Positions 45,254-56,772 of a stretch of DNA of 64,000 bases are shown piece after piece. The stretch lies in the NCBI GenBank assembly GCA_036023115.1, contig JAYKKT010000089.1, positions 17,044,501 through 17,108,500 of the forward strand, given 5' to 3'. Positions within the stretch are counted from its first letter, which is position 1; each line of letters starts with the position of its first letter. The notes under the pieces are model-generated. The model was not told the DNA's origin, made no database searches, and saw only the letters and a program-made list of their open reading frames with translations. The position numbers and the translations under genes are program-made. Origin of the DNA: Brasenia schreberi. Taxonomy: Eukaryota; Streptophyta; Magnoliopsida; Nymphaeales; Cabombaceae.

Positions 45254-48200
45254 TGTAGATGCGCGAAAATCCCCGCCTCTTCGCCTTTTTCAGGGCTTGG
45301 AGCGGATCCTCTCGTGTGTCTAAGGCCTATGTATGCAAACAGGGCGTGCCAGCTAGCTTACCTAAGCTAGCGAAGATATTTTTAATACTGACTTCTAAAC
45401 GTGGCGACTGTGAGCAAGTAAGCTCTTGTCGTCGCAGACCTTCTTGCATCGATGCGCAAGGGTCAGTCTGTACGCTTTGCAAAAATCGAGTTTTTTGGAG
45501 AGAAAGTCTACGAAGCGGTTCGAGGTGTCTATTTCGGGTCTTTAAGATGCGATTGCATGTTTTAGATCACGTGGATTTGCACGCACCTAAGTCTTTTCTT
45601 TTATCCCTTTTCGGGCCACCTAGTTTGTGTGTTATGAACACTCCACTACGTGGGCGAATTCGAGCGGGGCTTGCTTCAATGCAATATGCGTCCTACCTCG
45701 TGGTATGGCGTAGATGCAATGCAAACTCACGCTACTCCAAAGGGAAAACCCGAAATGTAAAGACAATACTTGAAGGGAAATGACTGAAGGGAAATAACCG
45801 AAGGGAAATAACCGAAGGGAGATATGTATATAGATTATGTATATGAGCCCTTACTCGGGTCTTGCAAATAAGAGCGAAGGCTCAATGTGGGTGCGTGTTT
45901 GAATTGAAAGACTTACACACACGACATGAAATTAAACCCAAATATAAATTGCAGTATGGCCTTGACTAAGGTCTTGGGAGTAAGAGCGAAGGCTCAATGT
46001 GTGTGAGAGTGCTTGAATTGAAGTACTACACACATGACATAAATAAAACCCAAATATAACTGCAATAAGGCCTTTACTAAGGTCTTGGGAGTAAGAGCGA
46101 AGGCTCAATGTGTGTGAGAGTGCTTGAATTGAAGTACTACACACACGACATAAATGAAACCCAAATATAACTGCAATAAGGCCTTTACTAAGGTCTTGGG
46201 AGTAAGAGCGAAGGCTCAATGTGTGTGAAAGTGCTTGAATTGAAAGACTTACTCACACGACATGAAATGAAAACCCAAATAGTATAGGTCGGCCCTTACT
46301 TGGGTCTTTCAAATAAGAGCGAAAGCTCAATGTGTGTGAGAGTGCTTGAATTGAAAGACTTACTCACACGACATGAAATGAAACCCAAATAGTATAGGTC
46401 GGCCCTTACTTGGGTCTTTCAAATAAGAGCGAAAGTTCAATGTGTGTGAGAGTGCTTGAATTGAAAGACAACGCACCCAACTTAAACAAAAACCCTTCGA
46501 AAATGAAAGTATATATATACACTTATGTATTAGGGGCTGATTAGGCCCGTGTGTGTTCAAAATCGTGCATGACTAAGAGAGTGCACGTGTGTGGTTGTGC
46601 CAAGCCACGTTATTACAAGCGGGGGGAGACTATGCTCCGTTATTACAACCCCGTATCAAATTGAATCTCAAGCAAGTATACAACTATAGACCAAGTTTAG
46701 GCACTTACAAGTAGCTGGTCCGTAGAGGCCTTGCTTGAGCGTGGGCTTGGCCTTCGCCTTGGGCTGTAAACGGGAGCTCCGCGAGGGTAGGTGACCAAGG
46801 GTGCTGGCCGGCTGCAAGTGGGGCACGGGATAGGAGCCTAAAAGGTGTCCGGCTGCAAATGGGTGTCGCCTAGATGTGGGGGATTAAAGGGGCTGGACCA
46901 AGTGAGTGCTTAGGGTCACTAGGATAGTCGAGTGTTTAGGGAAGGTGGACCTAAAGGGGAGTTTGGGGGAAGGCCGAATGGGATAGAATGGTTAGGTAGT
47001 GGCCGGTAGTTTAGGTTATGCTAGGTTCGGCTAGGTGAAAAGGGTGGCGACAAAGGGCTGAGATGATGATAGGGTGGGTGGCTAGGAATGGAGAGGGAGT
47101 AGAGAAGGGTTTAGGTAGAGTTAGGGAAGGCTTACCGAATGGGGAGAGGCGGTGGATGAAGAGAGAAGCAGCCGGATGTGGGAGCTCGGCTGGTTCGGTT
47201 GGGTGAAGGTGGTGGCGTCCGACTGGGTGAGGTGGTGGTGGATGGAAGAGAGAAGGTGGCGGTGCAGGTAGAGCTGGTGGAGCAGGTGGAGCAGGCGGAG
47301 GTGATGGAGAGTGGTCCCGGCTAGGTGAGGAAATGGGAGAAGGAGAGGGCCCGGCTGGGTGAGGTGGGGGTTCCAGCTTGCAAAATCCGCCCCCAAGGGG
47401 GGGTTTAAATAGGGGATGGGTAGGTCGGTTAGGGCTGGGCTTGGGGTAGTGGTTAGGTGGTTTAGGTAGGGTGGTATGTAGATAAGGTGGGCTGGAAAGG
47501 GTTGGGCCAGATATTTTGAAAACTAGGGGTTTGGGTAGATTGTGGGCTAGGGGTGGTTTAGGGGTTTAGGGCTAGGTTAGGTGGTTGGGTTTTAGGGTGA
47601 GGTTTACTGAGCTAGGTTAGGTGATTAGGCTAGGTTTAGGCTAGGATTAGGAAAATTAATCTAGGTTTAGGGAAGGATTAGGGAAGTGGGTTAGGTGATT
47701 AGGTTGGGATTAGGCCGGGATTAGGGAAGTGGGTTAGGTGATTAGGTTCAGATTAGGGGTGGATTAGGGGTTTAGGCTAGGATTAGGCGTTTTGGGTTAG
47801 GTTTAGGTGAAGGAGCTCCCTTAGCATGGCCCATAGACCTTGACCACCTCATATTGGTGCAGCCCTAGGTTAGGTTTTAGCTAATTACAAGCTTAAACCC
47901 ACTCAATTAGGCTAACCCCCATGATTAAACCCAAACTTGACACACAAGTCAAGCTTAATACAACACTCTTAATATTTTCCATCCCCACTCTCTCATGCCC
48001 AATATCCCACGTGAATTTCAAGTGGGCCCCACCTCCATTTATGAGAAGGTGATGTGGACCATGGATATGGATATTGGATTGGATCTCTGGATCCAAATCC
48101 AAATCCAAGTCCATATATGGGTTTGGATTGGGATCTGGATATATATGGTCCAGATCCAATCCAAACTGAACTCTGACTCCTCCGAGCTGGGTTCGAAACG

Positions 48201-48644
48201 GATGATTCGTGCGGGGCCTGACAGCATCAGTACTCCGTCTGCGTTGGGTCTTCGCCAACATAGTCGTCCGCCTCCGTTTCTGCCTTCTGGAGATGACTTT
48301 AAATGCTATTTTGATAAGAACAGGGTCTTGGACGTTCGAGATCCTGGGGGTGTGAATCAGATACAAGAGTTGCTGTGCCGAGCTCGACATGTGCTCCGGT
48401 TCCGGGCTCTTCTTAGCTCTCCTGGTCCTGTCTTGATCGGGCCAAGCCACTTCGGGGTTTCAAAACATGTTTTAAAAGGTTTTCAAAAGCCATATCATAT
48501 GTTTTTGAAAGATAAAGTTTAAAACATATATACAGGGTTGTCTGGAAGGCTCCTGGGTTTCCAGACTCAAAAATGGCCCTTTGGGGCTGCTTGTATAAAA
48601 CCAGATGGATTTTGAGAAATTCGTGGGATTTCGGGGTGTTTACA
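45254..48644 (-). mobile_element. Solo Tat LTR L11, 3391 bp, TSD TGATC
   Basis: TGATC occurs at 45249-45253 and 48645-48649. The plus-strand ends are TGTAGATGCGCG and GGGGTGTTTACA. Inside: hairpin 45352-45371, five or six modules with GAGC...GCTC (45840-46450), GTAAGT complement at 46703-46708, the U3 TTGGAT ladder at about 48060-48160, and ATCACC-type TATA candidates TTTAAATA near 47404 and CATTTATGAG near 48037. It contains no retroelement genes. It is the closest relative in the window of L13/L14. Confidence 0.93.
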
Positions 48645-48716
48645 TGATCCAAATACACTGAAACTTTAGGCACAATACCTACACACACTAGCCCACTAGA
48701 AATAAAATTTGCAAGA
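48645..48716 (+). repeat. Tat LTR L10, right part
   Basis: It resumes after the TGATC duplication with sequence matching the late part of plus-oriented LTRs (compare 34755-34855), ending ...AAATAAAATTTGCAAG. At about 48716 it flips to minus-oriented LTR sequence. Confidence 0.6.
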
Positions 48717-50093
48717 AATTAAACCCAAATAGAAATTGCAATATGGCCTTAACTAAGGTCTTGGGAATAAGAGCGAAAGCTCAATGTGTGTGAGTGCTTG
48801 AATTGAAGTACTACGCACACAACATGAAATTAAACCCAAGAATAGTATAACACAACCCTTACTTGGGTCTTGCAAATAAGAGCGGAAGCTCAATGTGTGT
48901 GAGTGCGATAATTTAAAGACAACACACCCAACTCAAACAAAACCCTACGCAACTTAAGGTATATACATAACTTATATCTAAAGGGGCTGATTAGGCCCGT
49001 GTGTGTTCAAAATCGTGCACAACTAAGAGCGAGGTAGGCTCAAGTGCACGTATGTGTGGGTGTGCCAATCCACGTTATTATAAGCGGGGGGAGACAATGC
49101 TCCGTTATTACAACCCCGTATCAAATTTAAATTAACTTAAGCAAGTCTACAACTAAGGACCGAGTTAGGCACTTACTTATAGCTGGTCCGAAGATGACTT
49201 GCTTGAGCGTGGGCTTAGCTTCGCCTTGGGCTGCAAGAGGGAGCTCCTCGGAATGGAACGGCAAGGGGAGATGCTGGCCGGGTGACTTGGGTGTGCGGGA
49301 AGGGCGCCTTGAAGCTGGCCGGCTGCTAGGAGTGTGCTGCCTTGGTGCTTTGGGCTAAGGTGACTAAGGAGGGTCACTAAGGGAAAGGTTGGCACTATGG
49401 AAGGTGGCGCTAAAGGGGAGCCTAAAGGGAATGCTTAAGGGAAATGGGGTGGCTGACCGAATAGGTTTCGTGTAGTCGGCTGGGGTGGCCGACTAGGGAT
49501 AATTAAGTGGTGGCCAGGTGCTAGGGTAGTTAGGACGTTATGGATGGGAAGGGATCTAGCTAGGGTGTTGTGGAAGGTGAGACTAAGGGCTGGTGGAAAG
49601 TGGAAGGGGCAGGTCTTAGGGAGCCAAGTAGGGTGGCCGGGTGTCACTAGGCGAAGGTAGAGTGTCGGGTGGTGGAAATGGTTGAGGTCTGGCCGAATGG
49701 GTAAGGGTGGCGGGTGGCTGTGATGGGGTGATGTAGTGGTGGTATAGGTGAGTGGAGGGGGAGTGAAGAGGAGGTGGAGCTAAGTGTGAGATACTAACCG
49801 AATGGATGATAAAGATCGGTGGGTGGAAGAAGGGCAGTCGGGTGGTGAAGGAAGATGGAGTTCGGTCGGGCAGTGGTGGCGATGTGGTGTGGAGCAGGCT
49901 GGGAGGTAGTGGTGGCGCGAGGTGGAGCTTGGCCGGATGGAAGTGGTGCAGGTGGAGCAAGGTGGAAGGCTCGGCTGGAAGGAGATTGGCCAAGGTCGGT
50001 TGGGCCAAGGTGGAAAAGCTTGAAAAACCCGCCCACTAGGGGGGGGTTTTATAGCTTTTTGAAGGGCGGTTGGGGCTGGTTCTTGGAAGGTGG
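48717..50093 (-). repeat. Tat LTR L12, fragment
   Basis: It is collinear with 45940-47450 of L11: GAGC...GCTC modules, GTAAGT complement (49171-49176), AACCCCGTATC block (about 49115), G-rich U3. It breaks off at 50093 where plus-oriented L13 starts. If L13 inserted here, GGTGG (50089-50093) should be its target duplication. Confidence 0.7.
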
Positions 50094-52260
50094 TGTAAAC
50101 ACCCCGAAATCCCACGAATTCCTTAAAACAAACCTGGCTTTGTAAAAGCAGCCCCAAAGGGCCATTTTTGAGTTTGGAAACCCAGGAGCCTTCCAAACAA
50201 CCCTGTATATATGTTTTAAACTATATCTTTCAAAAACATACGATATGGCTTTTGAAAACCCTTTTAAAACATGTTTTGAAACCCCGAAGTGGCTTGGCCC
50301 GATCAAGACAGGACCAGGAGAGCCAAGAAGAGCCCGGAACCGGAGCACCTGTCGAGCCCGGCACAGCAACTCTTGTATCTGATTCACATCCCAGGATCTC
50401 GAACGTCCAAGACCCTGTTCTTACCCAAAATATCATTTGAAGTCATCTCCGGAAGGCAGAAACGGAGGCGGACGACCATGTTGGCGAAGACCCAACGCAG
50501 ACGGAGTACTGATGCTGTCAGGCCCCGCACGAATCATCCGTTTCGAACCCAGCTCGAAGGAGTCAGAGTTCAGTTTGGATTGGATCTGGACCATATATAT
50601 CCAGATTCCAATCCAAACCCATATGTGGACTTGGATTTGGATTTGGATCCAGAGATCCAATCCAATATCCATATCCATGGCCCACATCACCTTCTCATAA
50701 ATGGAGGTGGGGCTCACTTGAGTTTCACGTGGGATATTGGGCATGAGAGAGAGTGGGGATGAAAAATATCAAGAGTGATGTATTAAGCTTGACTTGTGTG
50801 TCAAGTTTGGTTTAATCATGTGGGTTAGCCTAATTGAGTGGGTTTAAGCTTGTAATTAGCTAAAACCTAACCTAGGGCTGCACCAACATGGGGTGATCAA
50901 GGTCTATGGGCCATGCTAAGGGAGCTCCTTCATCTAAACCTAGCCCAAAATGCCTAAACCTAGCCTAAACCCCTAATCCACCCCTAATCTGAGTCTAATC
51001 ACCTAACCCACTTCCCTAATCCCGTCCTAATCCCAACCTAATCACCTAACCCACTTCCCTAATCCTTTCCTAAACCTAGATTAATTTCCCTAATCCTAGC
51101 CTAAACCTAGCCTAATCACCTAACCTAGCTCACTAAACCTCACCCTAAAACCCAATCACCTAACCTAACCCTAAACCCCTAAACCACCCTTAGCCCACGA
51201 TTTACCCAAACCCCTAGTTTTAAAATATCTGGCCCAACCCTTTCCAGCCCACCTTATCTACATACCACCCTACCTAAACCACCTAACCACTACCCTCAGC
51301 CCAGCCCTAACCGACCTACCCATCCCCTATTTAAACCCCTCCCCTTTCGGGGCGGGTTTTTCAAGTGGGAACCACCATCTCACCCAACCGGGCCCTCTCC
51401 TTCTCCCATCTCTCACCCAGCCGGTGCCACTCTCCATCACCTTCGCCTGCTCCACCTGCTCCATCAGCTCCACCTGCACCGCCACCTTCCCTCTTCCATC
51501 CACCACCACCTCACCCAGCCGGACGCCACCACCTTCATCCAGCCGAACCAGCCGAACTCCCATCAACACCCGGCTTCTCTCTTCATCCACTCGCCACTTC
51601 TCCCCATCCGGTAAGCCTTCTTTAACCCTACCTAAACCCTTCTCTACTACCTCTCCACTCCCAGCCACCCACCACACCATCACCTTACTCACCCAACAGC
51701 CCCTCACCGCCACCACTCCCACTCGGCCAAACCTTAACCGCCTCAACCGTTTGCTTCCTACCTAACTCACATCAACTATACTCGGCCATCCTATTAGATT
51801 TCCTAGGACTTGCCCGTGGCACTACCTTAAACCCACTATTCCCACTATCACCTAGTCCCATCCCCTAACTGGCCACCTTCCCATACTCCAGCCTTAGTCA
51901 CCCTAGCAGCCCGCCACCACCATTTTAACTTAGCCGAACCTAGCACAACCCAAACCGCCGGCCACTACCTTCCCCTAGGTGTCCCATTCGGCCTTCTCAC
52001 AAACTCTCCCTTAGGGCCAGTTTTCCATAAGTACTCAACTCCCCTAGTGATCCTAAGACCTCACTCGTTCAGCCCATTTAAACCCCCTACCTTGAGGCGA
52101 CACCTACCTGCCACCGGCCACCTTCGAGGCACCTATCCCGCACCCCACTTGCAGCCGGCCAGCACCTTTGATCACCTATCTTCGCGGAGCTCCCGTTTGC
52201 AGCCCAAGGCCAAGTCCACGCTCAAGCAAGACCTCTACGGACCAGCTACTCGTAAGTGTC
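50094..52260 (+). repeat. Tat LTR L13, 5' part, interrupted by element IV
   Basis: It starts TGTAAACACCCCG and runs through the U3 to CGTAAGTGTC at 52260, where a second LTR start follows at once. Its first 1.25 kb differs from L14 at only about a dozen positions by eye. In L11 the same point continues TAAACTTGG..., so element IV most simply inserted after GTGTC inside L13. The remainder of L13 should then lie beyond the window. Confidence 0.8.
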
Positions 52261-54847
52261 TGTAAACACCCCGAAATCCCACGAATTCCTTAAAACAAAC
52301 CTGGCTTTGTAAAAGCAGCCCCAAAGGGCCATTTTTGAGTTTGGAAACCCAGGAGCCTTCCAAACAACCCTGTATATATGTTTTAAACTATATCTTTCAA
52401 AAACATACGATATGGCTTTTGAAAACCCTTTTAAAACATGTTTTGAAACCCCGAAGTGGCTTGGCCCGATCAAGACAGGACCAGGAGAGCCAAGAAGAGC
52501 CCGGAACCGGAGCACCTGTCGAGCCCGGCACAACAACTCTTGTATCTGATTCACATCCCAGGATCTCGAACGTCCAAGACCCTGTTCTTACCCAAAATAT
52601 CATTTGAAGTCATCTCCGGAAGGCAGAAACGGAGGCGGACGACCATGTTGGCGAAGACCCAACGCAGACGGAGTACTGATGCTGTCAGGCCCCGCATGAA
52701 TCGTCCGTTTCGAACCCAGCTCGAAGGAGTCAGAGTTCAGTTTGGATTGGATCTGGACCATATATATCCAGATTCCAATCCAAACCCATATGTGGACTTG
52801 GATTTGGATTTGGATCCAGAGATCCAATCCAATATCCATATCCATGGCCCACATCACCGTCTCATAAATGGAGGTGGGGCCCACTTGAGTTTCACGTGGG
52901 ATATTGGGCATGAGAGAGAGTGGGGATGAAAAATATCAAGAGTGATGTATTAAGCTTGACTTGTATGTCAAGTTTGGTTTAATCATGTGGGTTAGCCTAA
53001 TTGAGTGGGTTTAAGCTTGTAATTAGCTAAAACCTAACCTAGGGCTGCACCAACATGGGGTGATCAAGGTTTATGGGCCATGCTAAGGGAGCTCCTTCAC
53101 CTAAACCTAGCCCAAAATGCCTAAACCTAGCCTACCACCCTAATCCACCCCTAATCTGAGTCTAATCACCTAACCCACTTCCCTAATCCCGTCCTAATCC
53201 CAACCTAATCACCTAACCCACTTCCCTAATCCTTCTCTAAACCTAGATTAATTTCCCTAATCCTAGCCTAAACCTAGCCTAATCACCTAACCTAGCTCAC
53301 TAAACCTCACCCTAAAACCCAACCACCTAACCTAACCCTAAACCCCTAAACCACCCTTAGCCCACGATTTACCCAAACCCCTAGTTTTAAAATATCTGGC
53401 CCAACCCCTTCTAGCCCACCTTATCTACATACCACCCTACCTAAACCACCTAACCACTACCCTCAGCCCAGCCCTAACCGACCTACCCATCCCCTATTTA
53501 AACCCCCCTCCTTGTGGGCGGGTTTTCCAAGTGGGAACCACCCTCTCACCCAGCCGGGCCCTCTCCTTCTCCCTTCTCTCACCCAGCCGGGACCACTCCC
53601 CACCTCTGCCTGCTCCACCAGTCGCCACCTGCTCCGCCACCTTCCCTCTTCCATCCACTACCACCACCCCTCAGCCGGGCGCCATCACCTCCAACCAACC
53701 GAACCAGCCGACAGCCACCTGCCCGCCACCTTCCCACTTCATCCGCCACCTCTCTCCCATTCGGTAAGTACCCCAAACTCCCTCAAAGCCCCTCTCTACC
53801 ACCTCTCCATTCTTAGCCACCCATCCTACCTTCATCTCAGCTCTTAGTTGAAAGACCCAAGTAAGGGCCGACCTATACTATTTGGGTTTCATTTCTTGTC
53901 GTGTGAGTAAGTCTTTCAATTCAAGCACACTCACACACATTGAGCTTTCGCTCTTAGTTGAAAGACCCAAGTAAGGGCCGACCTATACTATTTGTGTTTA
54001 ATTTCATGTCGTGTGAGTAAGTCTTTCAATTCAAGCACTTTCACACACATTGAGCCTTCGCTCTTACTCCCAAGACCTTAGTCAAGGCCATACTGCAATT
54101 TATATTTGGGTTTAATTTTATGTCGTGTGTGTAAGTCTTTCAATTCAAGCACGCACCCACATTGAGCCTTCGCTCTTATTTGCAAGACCCGAGTAAGGGC
54201 TCATATACATAAGATATATACATATCTCCCTTCGGTTATTTCCCTTCGGTTATTTCCCTTCGGTTATTTCCTTTCGGTTATTTCCCTTCGGTTATTTCCC
54301 TTCGGTTATTTCCCTTCTGTTATTTTCCTTCAGTATTGTCTTTACATTTCGGGTTTTCCCTTTGGAGTAGCGTGAGTTTGCATTGCATCTATGCCATACC
54401 ACGAGGTAGGACGCATATTGCATCGAAGCAAGCCCCGCTCGAATTCGCCCATGTAGTGGAGTGTTCATAACACACAAACTAGGTGGCCCGAAAAGGGATA
54501 AAAGAAAAGACTTAGGCACGTGCAAATCCACGTGATCTAAAATATGCAATCGCATCTTAAAGACCCGAAATAAACACCTCGAACCGCTTCGTGGACTTTC
54601 TCCCCAAAACTCGATTTTTGCAAAAGCGTACAGACTGACCCTTGCGCATCGGTGCAAGAAGGTCTGCGACGACAAGAGCTTACTTGCTCACAGTCGCCAC
54701 GTTTAGAAGTCAGTGTTAAATATATCTTCGCTAGCTTAAGTAAGCTAGCTGGCACGCCCTATTTGTATACATAGGCCTTAGACACACGATAAGATCCACT
54801 CCAAGCCCCGAAAGAGGCGAAGAGGCCGGGATTTTTGCGCGTCTACA
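52261..54847 (+). repeat. Tat LTR L14 (5' LTR of element IV), 2587 bp
   Basis: Ends TGTAAACACCCC and GCGCGTCTACA. Candidate TATA box TATTTAAA at 53495-53502 and an earlier CTCATAAATG near 52861. It lacks the segment from just after CGGTAAGTAC (53762) to the modules at about 53845. This segment in other copies contains the ACGGGGTTGTAATAATGG block. Hexanucleotide-like TTCGGTTATTTCCC repeats occur at 54227-54320, and the hairpin at 54730-54749. Confidence 0.9.
54227..54320 (+). repeat. 14-bp tandem repeat in L14
   Basis: About seven copies of CTTCGGTTATTTCC in tandem, with one or two point changes, shortly before the conserved LTR 3' region. The opposite strand in L11 (45780-45815) and L15 (57360-57440) carries shorter versions. 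Confidence 0.9.
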
Positions 54848-54852
54848 GAGAT

Positions 54853-54870
54853 TGGCACACCCGGTGGGAC
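54853..54870 (+). promoter_or_regulatory. Candidate primer-binding site of element IV
   Basis: TGGCACACCCGGTGGGAC begins 5 bases after the LTR end and starts with TGG, as needed to pair with a tRNA CCA end. The matching tRNA would end GGGTGTGCCA. I cannot name it from sequence alone. The minus-strand fragment has the diverged equivalent at 7101-7119. Confidence 0.7.
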
Positions 54871-54990
54871 GTGAGCCTTTTCAGAAATCGAGTTTACTTG
54901 TAGAAGTCTTGCGAAAATTTTGTAAAAAGGTGTCGTTTTAACTTGTTTTCTTTGCTTGTACTTAGGAAATTTTGAAAAAGCTTGAAAAGC

Positions 54991-56772
54991 ATGTCAAAAT
55001 CCAATCCAAGTGAAGTGTCGAGCCAAGGCTCATGCGCATCAAGTTCTCACTCTAGGAGGATTTTCAAAAACAAAATAAAACTAGATGAAATCGAGGACTT
55101 GAGAAGGGAGTTTGAGGCCAAAATCGATGCTCTCAGCGAAGAGGCTGAAGTAGGCGATTCATGTTCATCGAACGGTGAACAAAGGCCTAAAAAGAAATTT
55201 GAAAAACCTCGCAAGCAAAAAGAGGCCTCCGTAATGGAAGGCAACCAATACCACGAGTCCTTCACACAAAAGGACCGTAAAGCCCTACAGCAGCTGCTGA
55301 AAGGGCAGAATAAAGAGAAAAGAAGCTATGCCCTGTCTGATTTCCTTCCTATGGATTACGAAACAGACAGTGACGATGAAATACCGAACTTCCATCGGTA
55401 TGATGGCATGGGAGACCCTAGGTCTCACTTGCAGCTTTTCTCACGTCGAGCCCATAAGAAGAAAAAGGACTCGATGAAATGGGTGTATTGGTTCCCTCTA
55501 TCCCTTAAAGGCACAGCTGCCAAATGGCTGGCTTCCTACGACTTAAGCCAGTTCGCTACTTTTGAAGAGTTAGCGAACTGCTTCATGCAAAGGTTTGCAC
55601 ACAACGTGGAAGTCACGCCAACCCTGAATACCTTAAGAGATACAAAGCAAGGCATGAACGAAGACGTACATGCCTTCATTATAAGGTGGAGGTCGCTTTT
55701 AGGCCAAGTGCGAGAGCCTATATCCGAAGGGTGCGCCGTAATGCTCATCCTGGATAATTTCAAAAACGAGTTAAAAACCCTTCTCTCGCTCCATGAGATT
55801 TCAACTTTCCATAAGTTGATCAAAAAGGCCTCCCTTTTCGAAACCAACTTGCGAAAAGGGACATACGACCACTTATGGAAAGGAAGTGCCGTTCCAAAAA
55901 CCCATTTGGAAAAGCCCATCGCATATGGGCTGCCCACGACGGACAAAGGGGTAAAGCCCCATAAAATCGCCAATGTCCGAGTGGATCCAGGCATGGCGGG
56001 CACTTCTAAAAATTTTGAAAAAATAGAAAATAAGAGAGAACGCAATTTTTCAAAACCAATTGAAAAACGGGAGTACACTCCACTGGGGCAACCCGTGTCG
56101 GAGGTCCTAGACCTCTTACTTGCCCAGGGCATGATCGAACTCCCTGAAATCCCCGAAGGAGTCACGTCCAAAGGGGGGTATTTAAACCGATTTTGCAAGT
56201 ATCATCGGCTCAAAGGCCATGATACCAAACGTTGCTTCTCTCTTCTAAATAAAATTGAGAACTTGATAGCGGAGGGCCGACTCCAGGTCACTGCGGAACC
56301 TGAGCCACCTCAAGCTATCTTCAAGGAACCCTTTCCCAAACACGCCAGTGGCAGTGGGAAAGGAAAAGAGGTATGTACCCTCACCATTTCCAAGGAACTA
56401 GCGCAAAAACCAGAACCTGGTCGACCTGATGGTGCGCCCATCCTTGTACTATACAAGAGGCTCGCCCAAGTCGTCATTCGGGGACCACCAAAAGTGGAAA
56501 CCCCGGCAAAACCAGTTTTGAAAATTCAAGGTTCTCCTCAGCTCATCCTTAGAGCCAAGTCTAGCACGAACCCTAGGCTAGTCGTGGGGGAAGTCACTAG
56601 ATCCGGGAGGATCTACCAACCCCCGCACCTTCAAGGTGCTCAAAAGGTGGTCAGTGTGCTTGGCCCCTCAAAAGCATGTATCCCTAGTGGTCTGTCAAAA
56701 GCAAATAAGGACAAAATCATCCTAAATCCTTATGATTTCGAAAACCACCTTTCAAAGATTCCTATTCACATG
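54991..56772 (+). CDS. gag: Tat gag, element IV, cut by solo LTR
   Basis: It encodes the structural capsid-nucleocapsid polyprotein that forms the cytoplasmic particle. ATG 54991 is chosen because it matches the minus-strand copy's start. An in-frame TTG upstream is not needed. Order: Ser-rich N-terminus with a short coiled-coil-like EDLRREFEAKIDALSE (residues 30-50), a basic region, then the Retrotrans_gag domain (about residues 155-285, with KWVYWFPLSLKGTAAKWLAS and FMQRF). A zinc knuckle of form CX2HX4HX4C follows (CKYHRLKGHDTKRC, about residues 403-416), then a Pro/Lys-rich tail. The frame is open for 594 codons until LTR L15 begins at 56773. The 12 codons read into the LTR end at a stop (56806-56808). 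Confidence 0.92.

Noticed and set aside
50940..51240. CCTAAACCTAACCC-like runs resembling plant telomere repeats, also 8220-8370, 47560-47800 and 53100-53370
   Set aside because: They are irregular, lack a run of exact CCCTAAA, and recur at the same place in each LTR, so they are LTR sequence and not interstitial telomeres.
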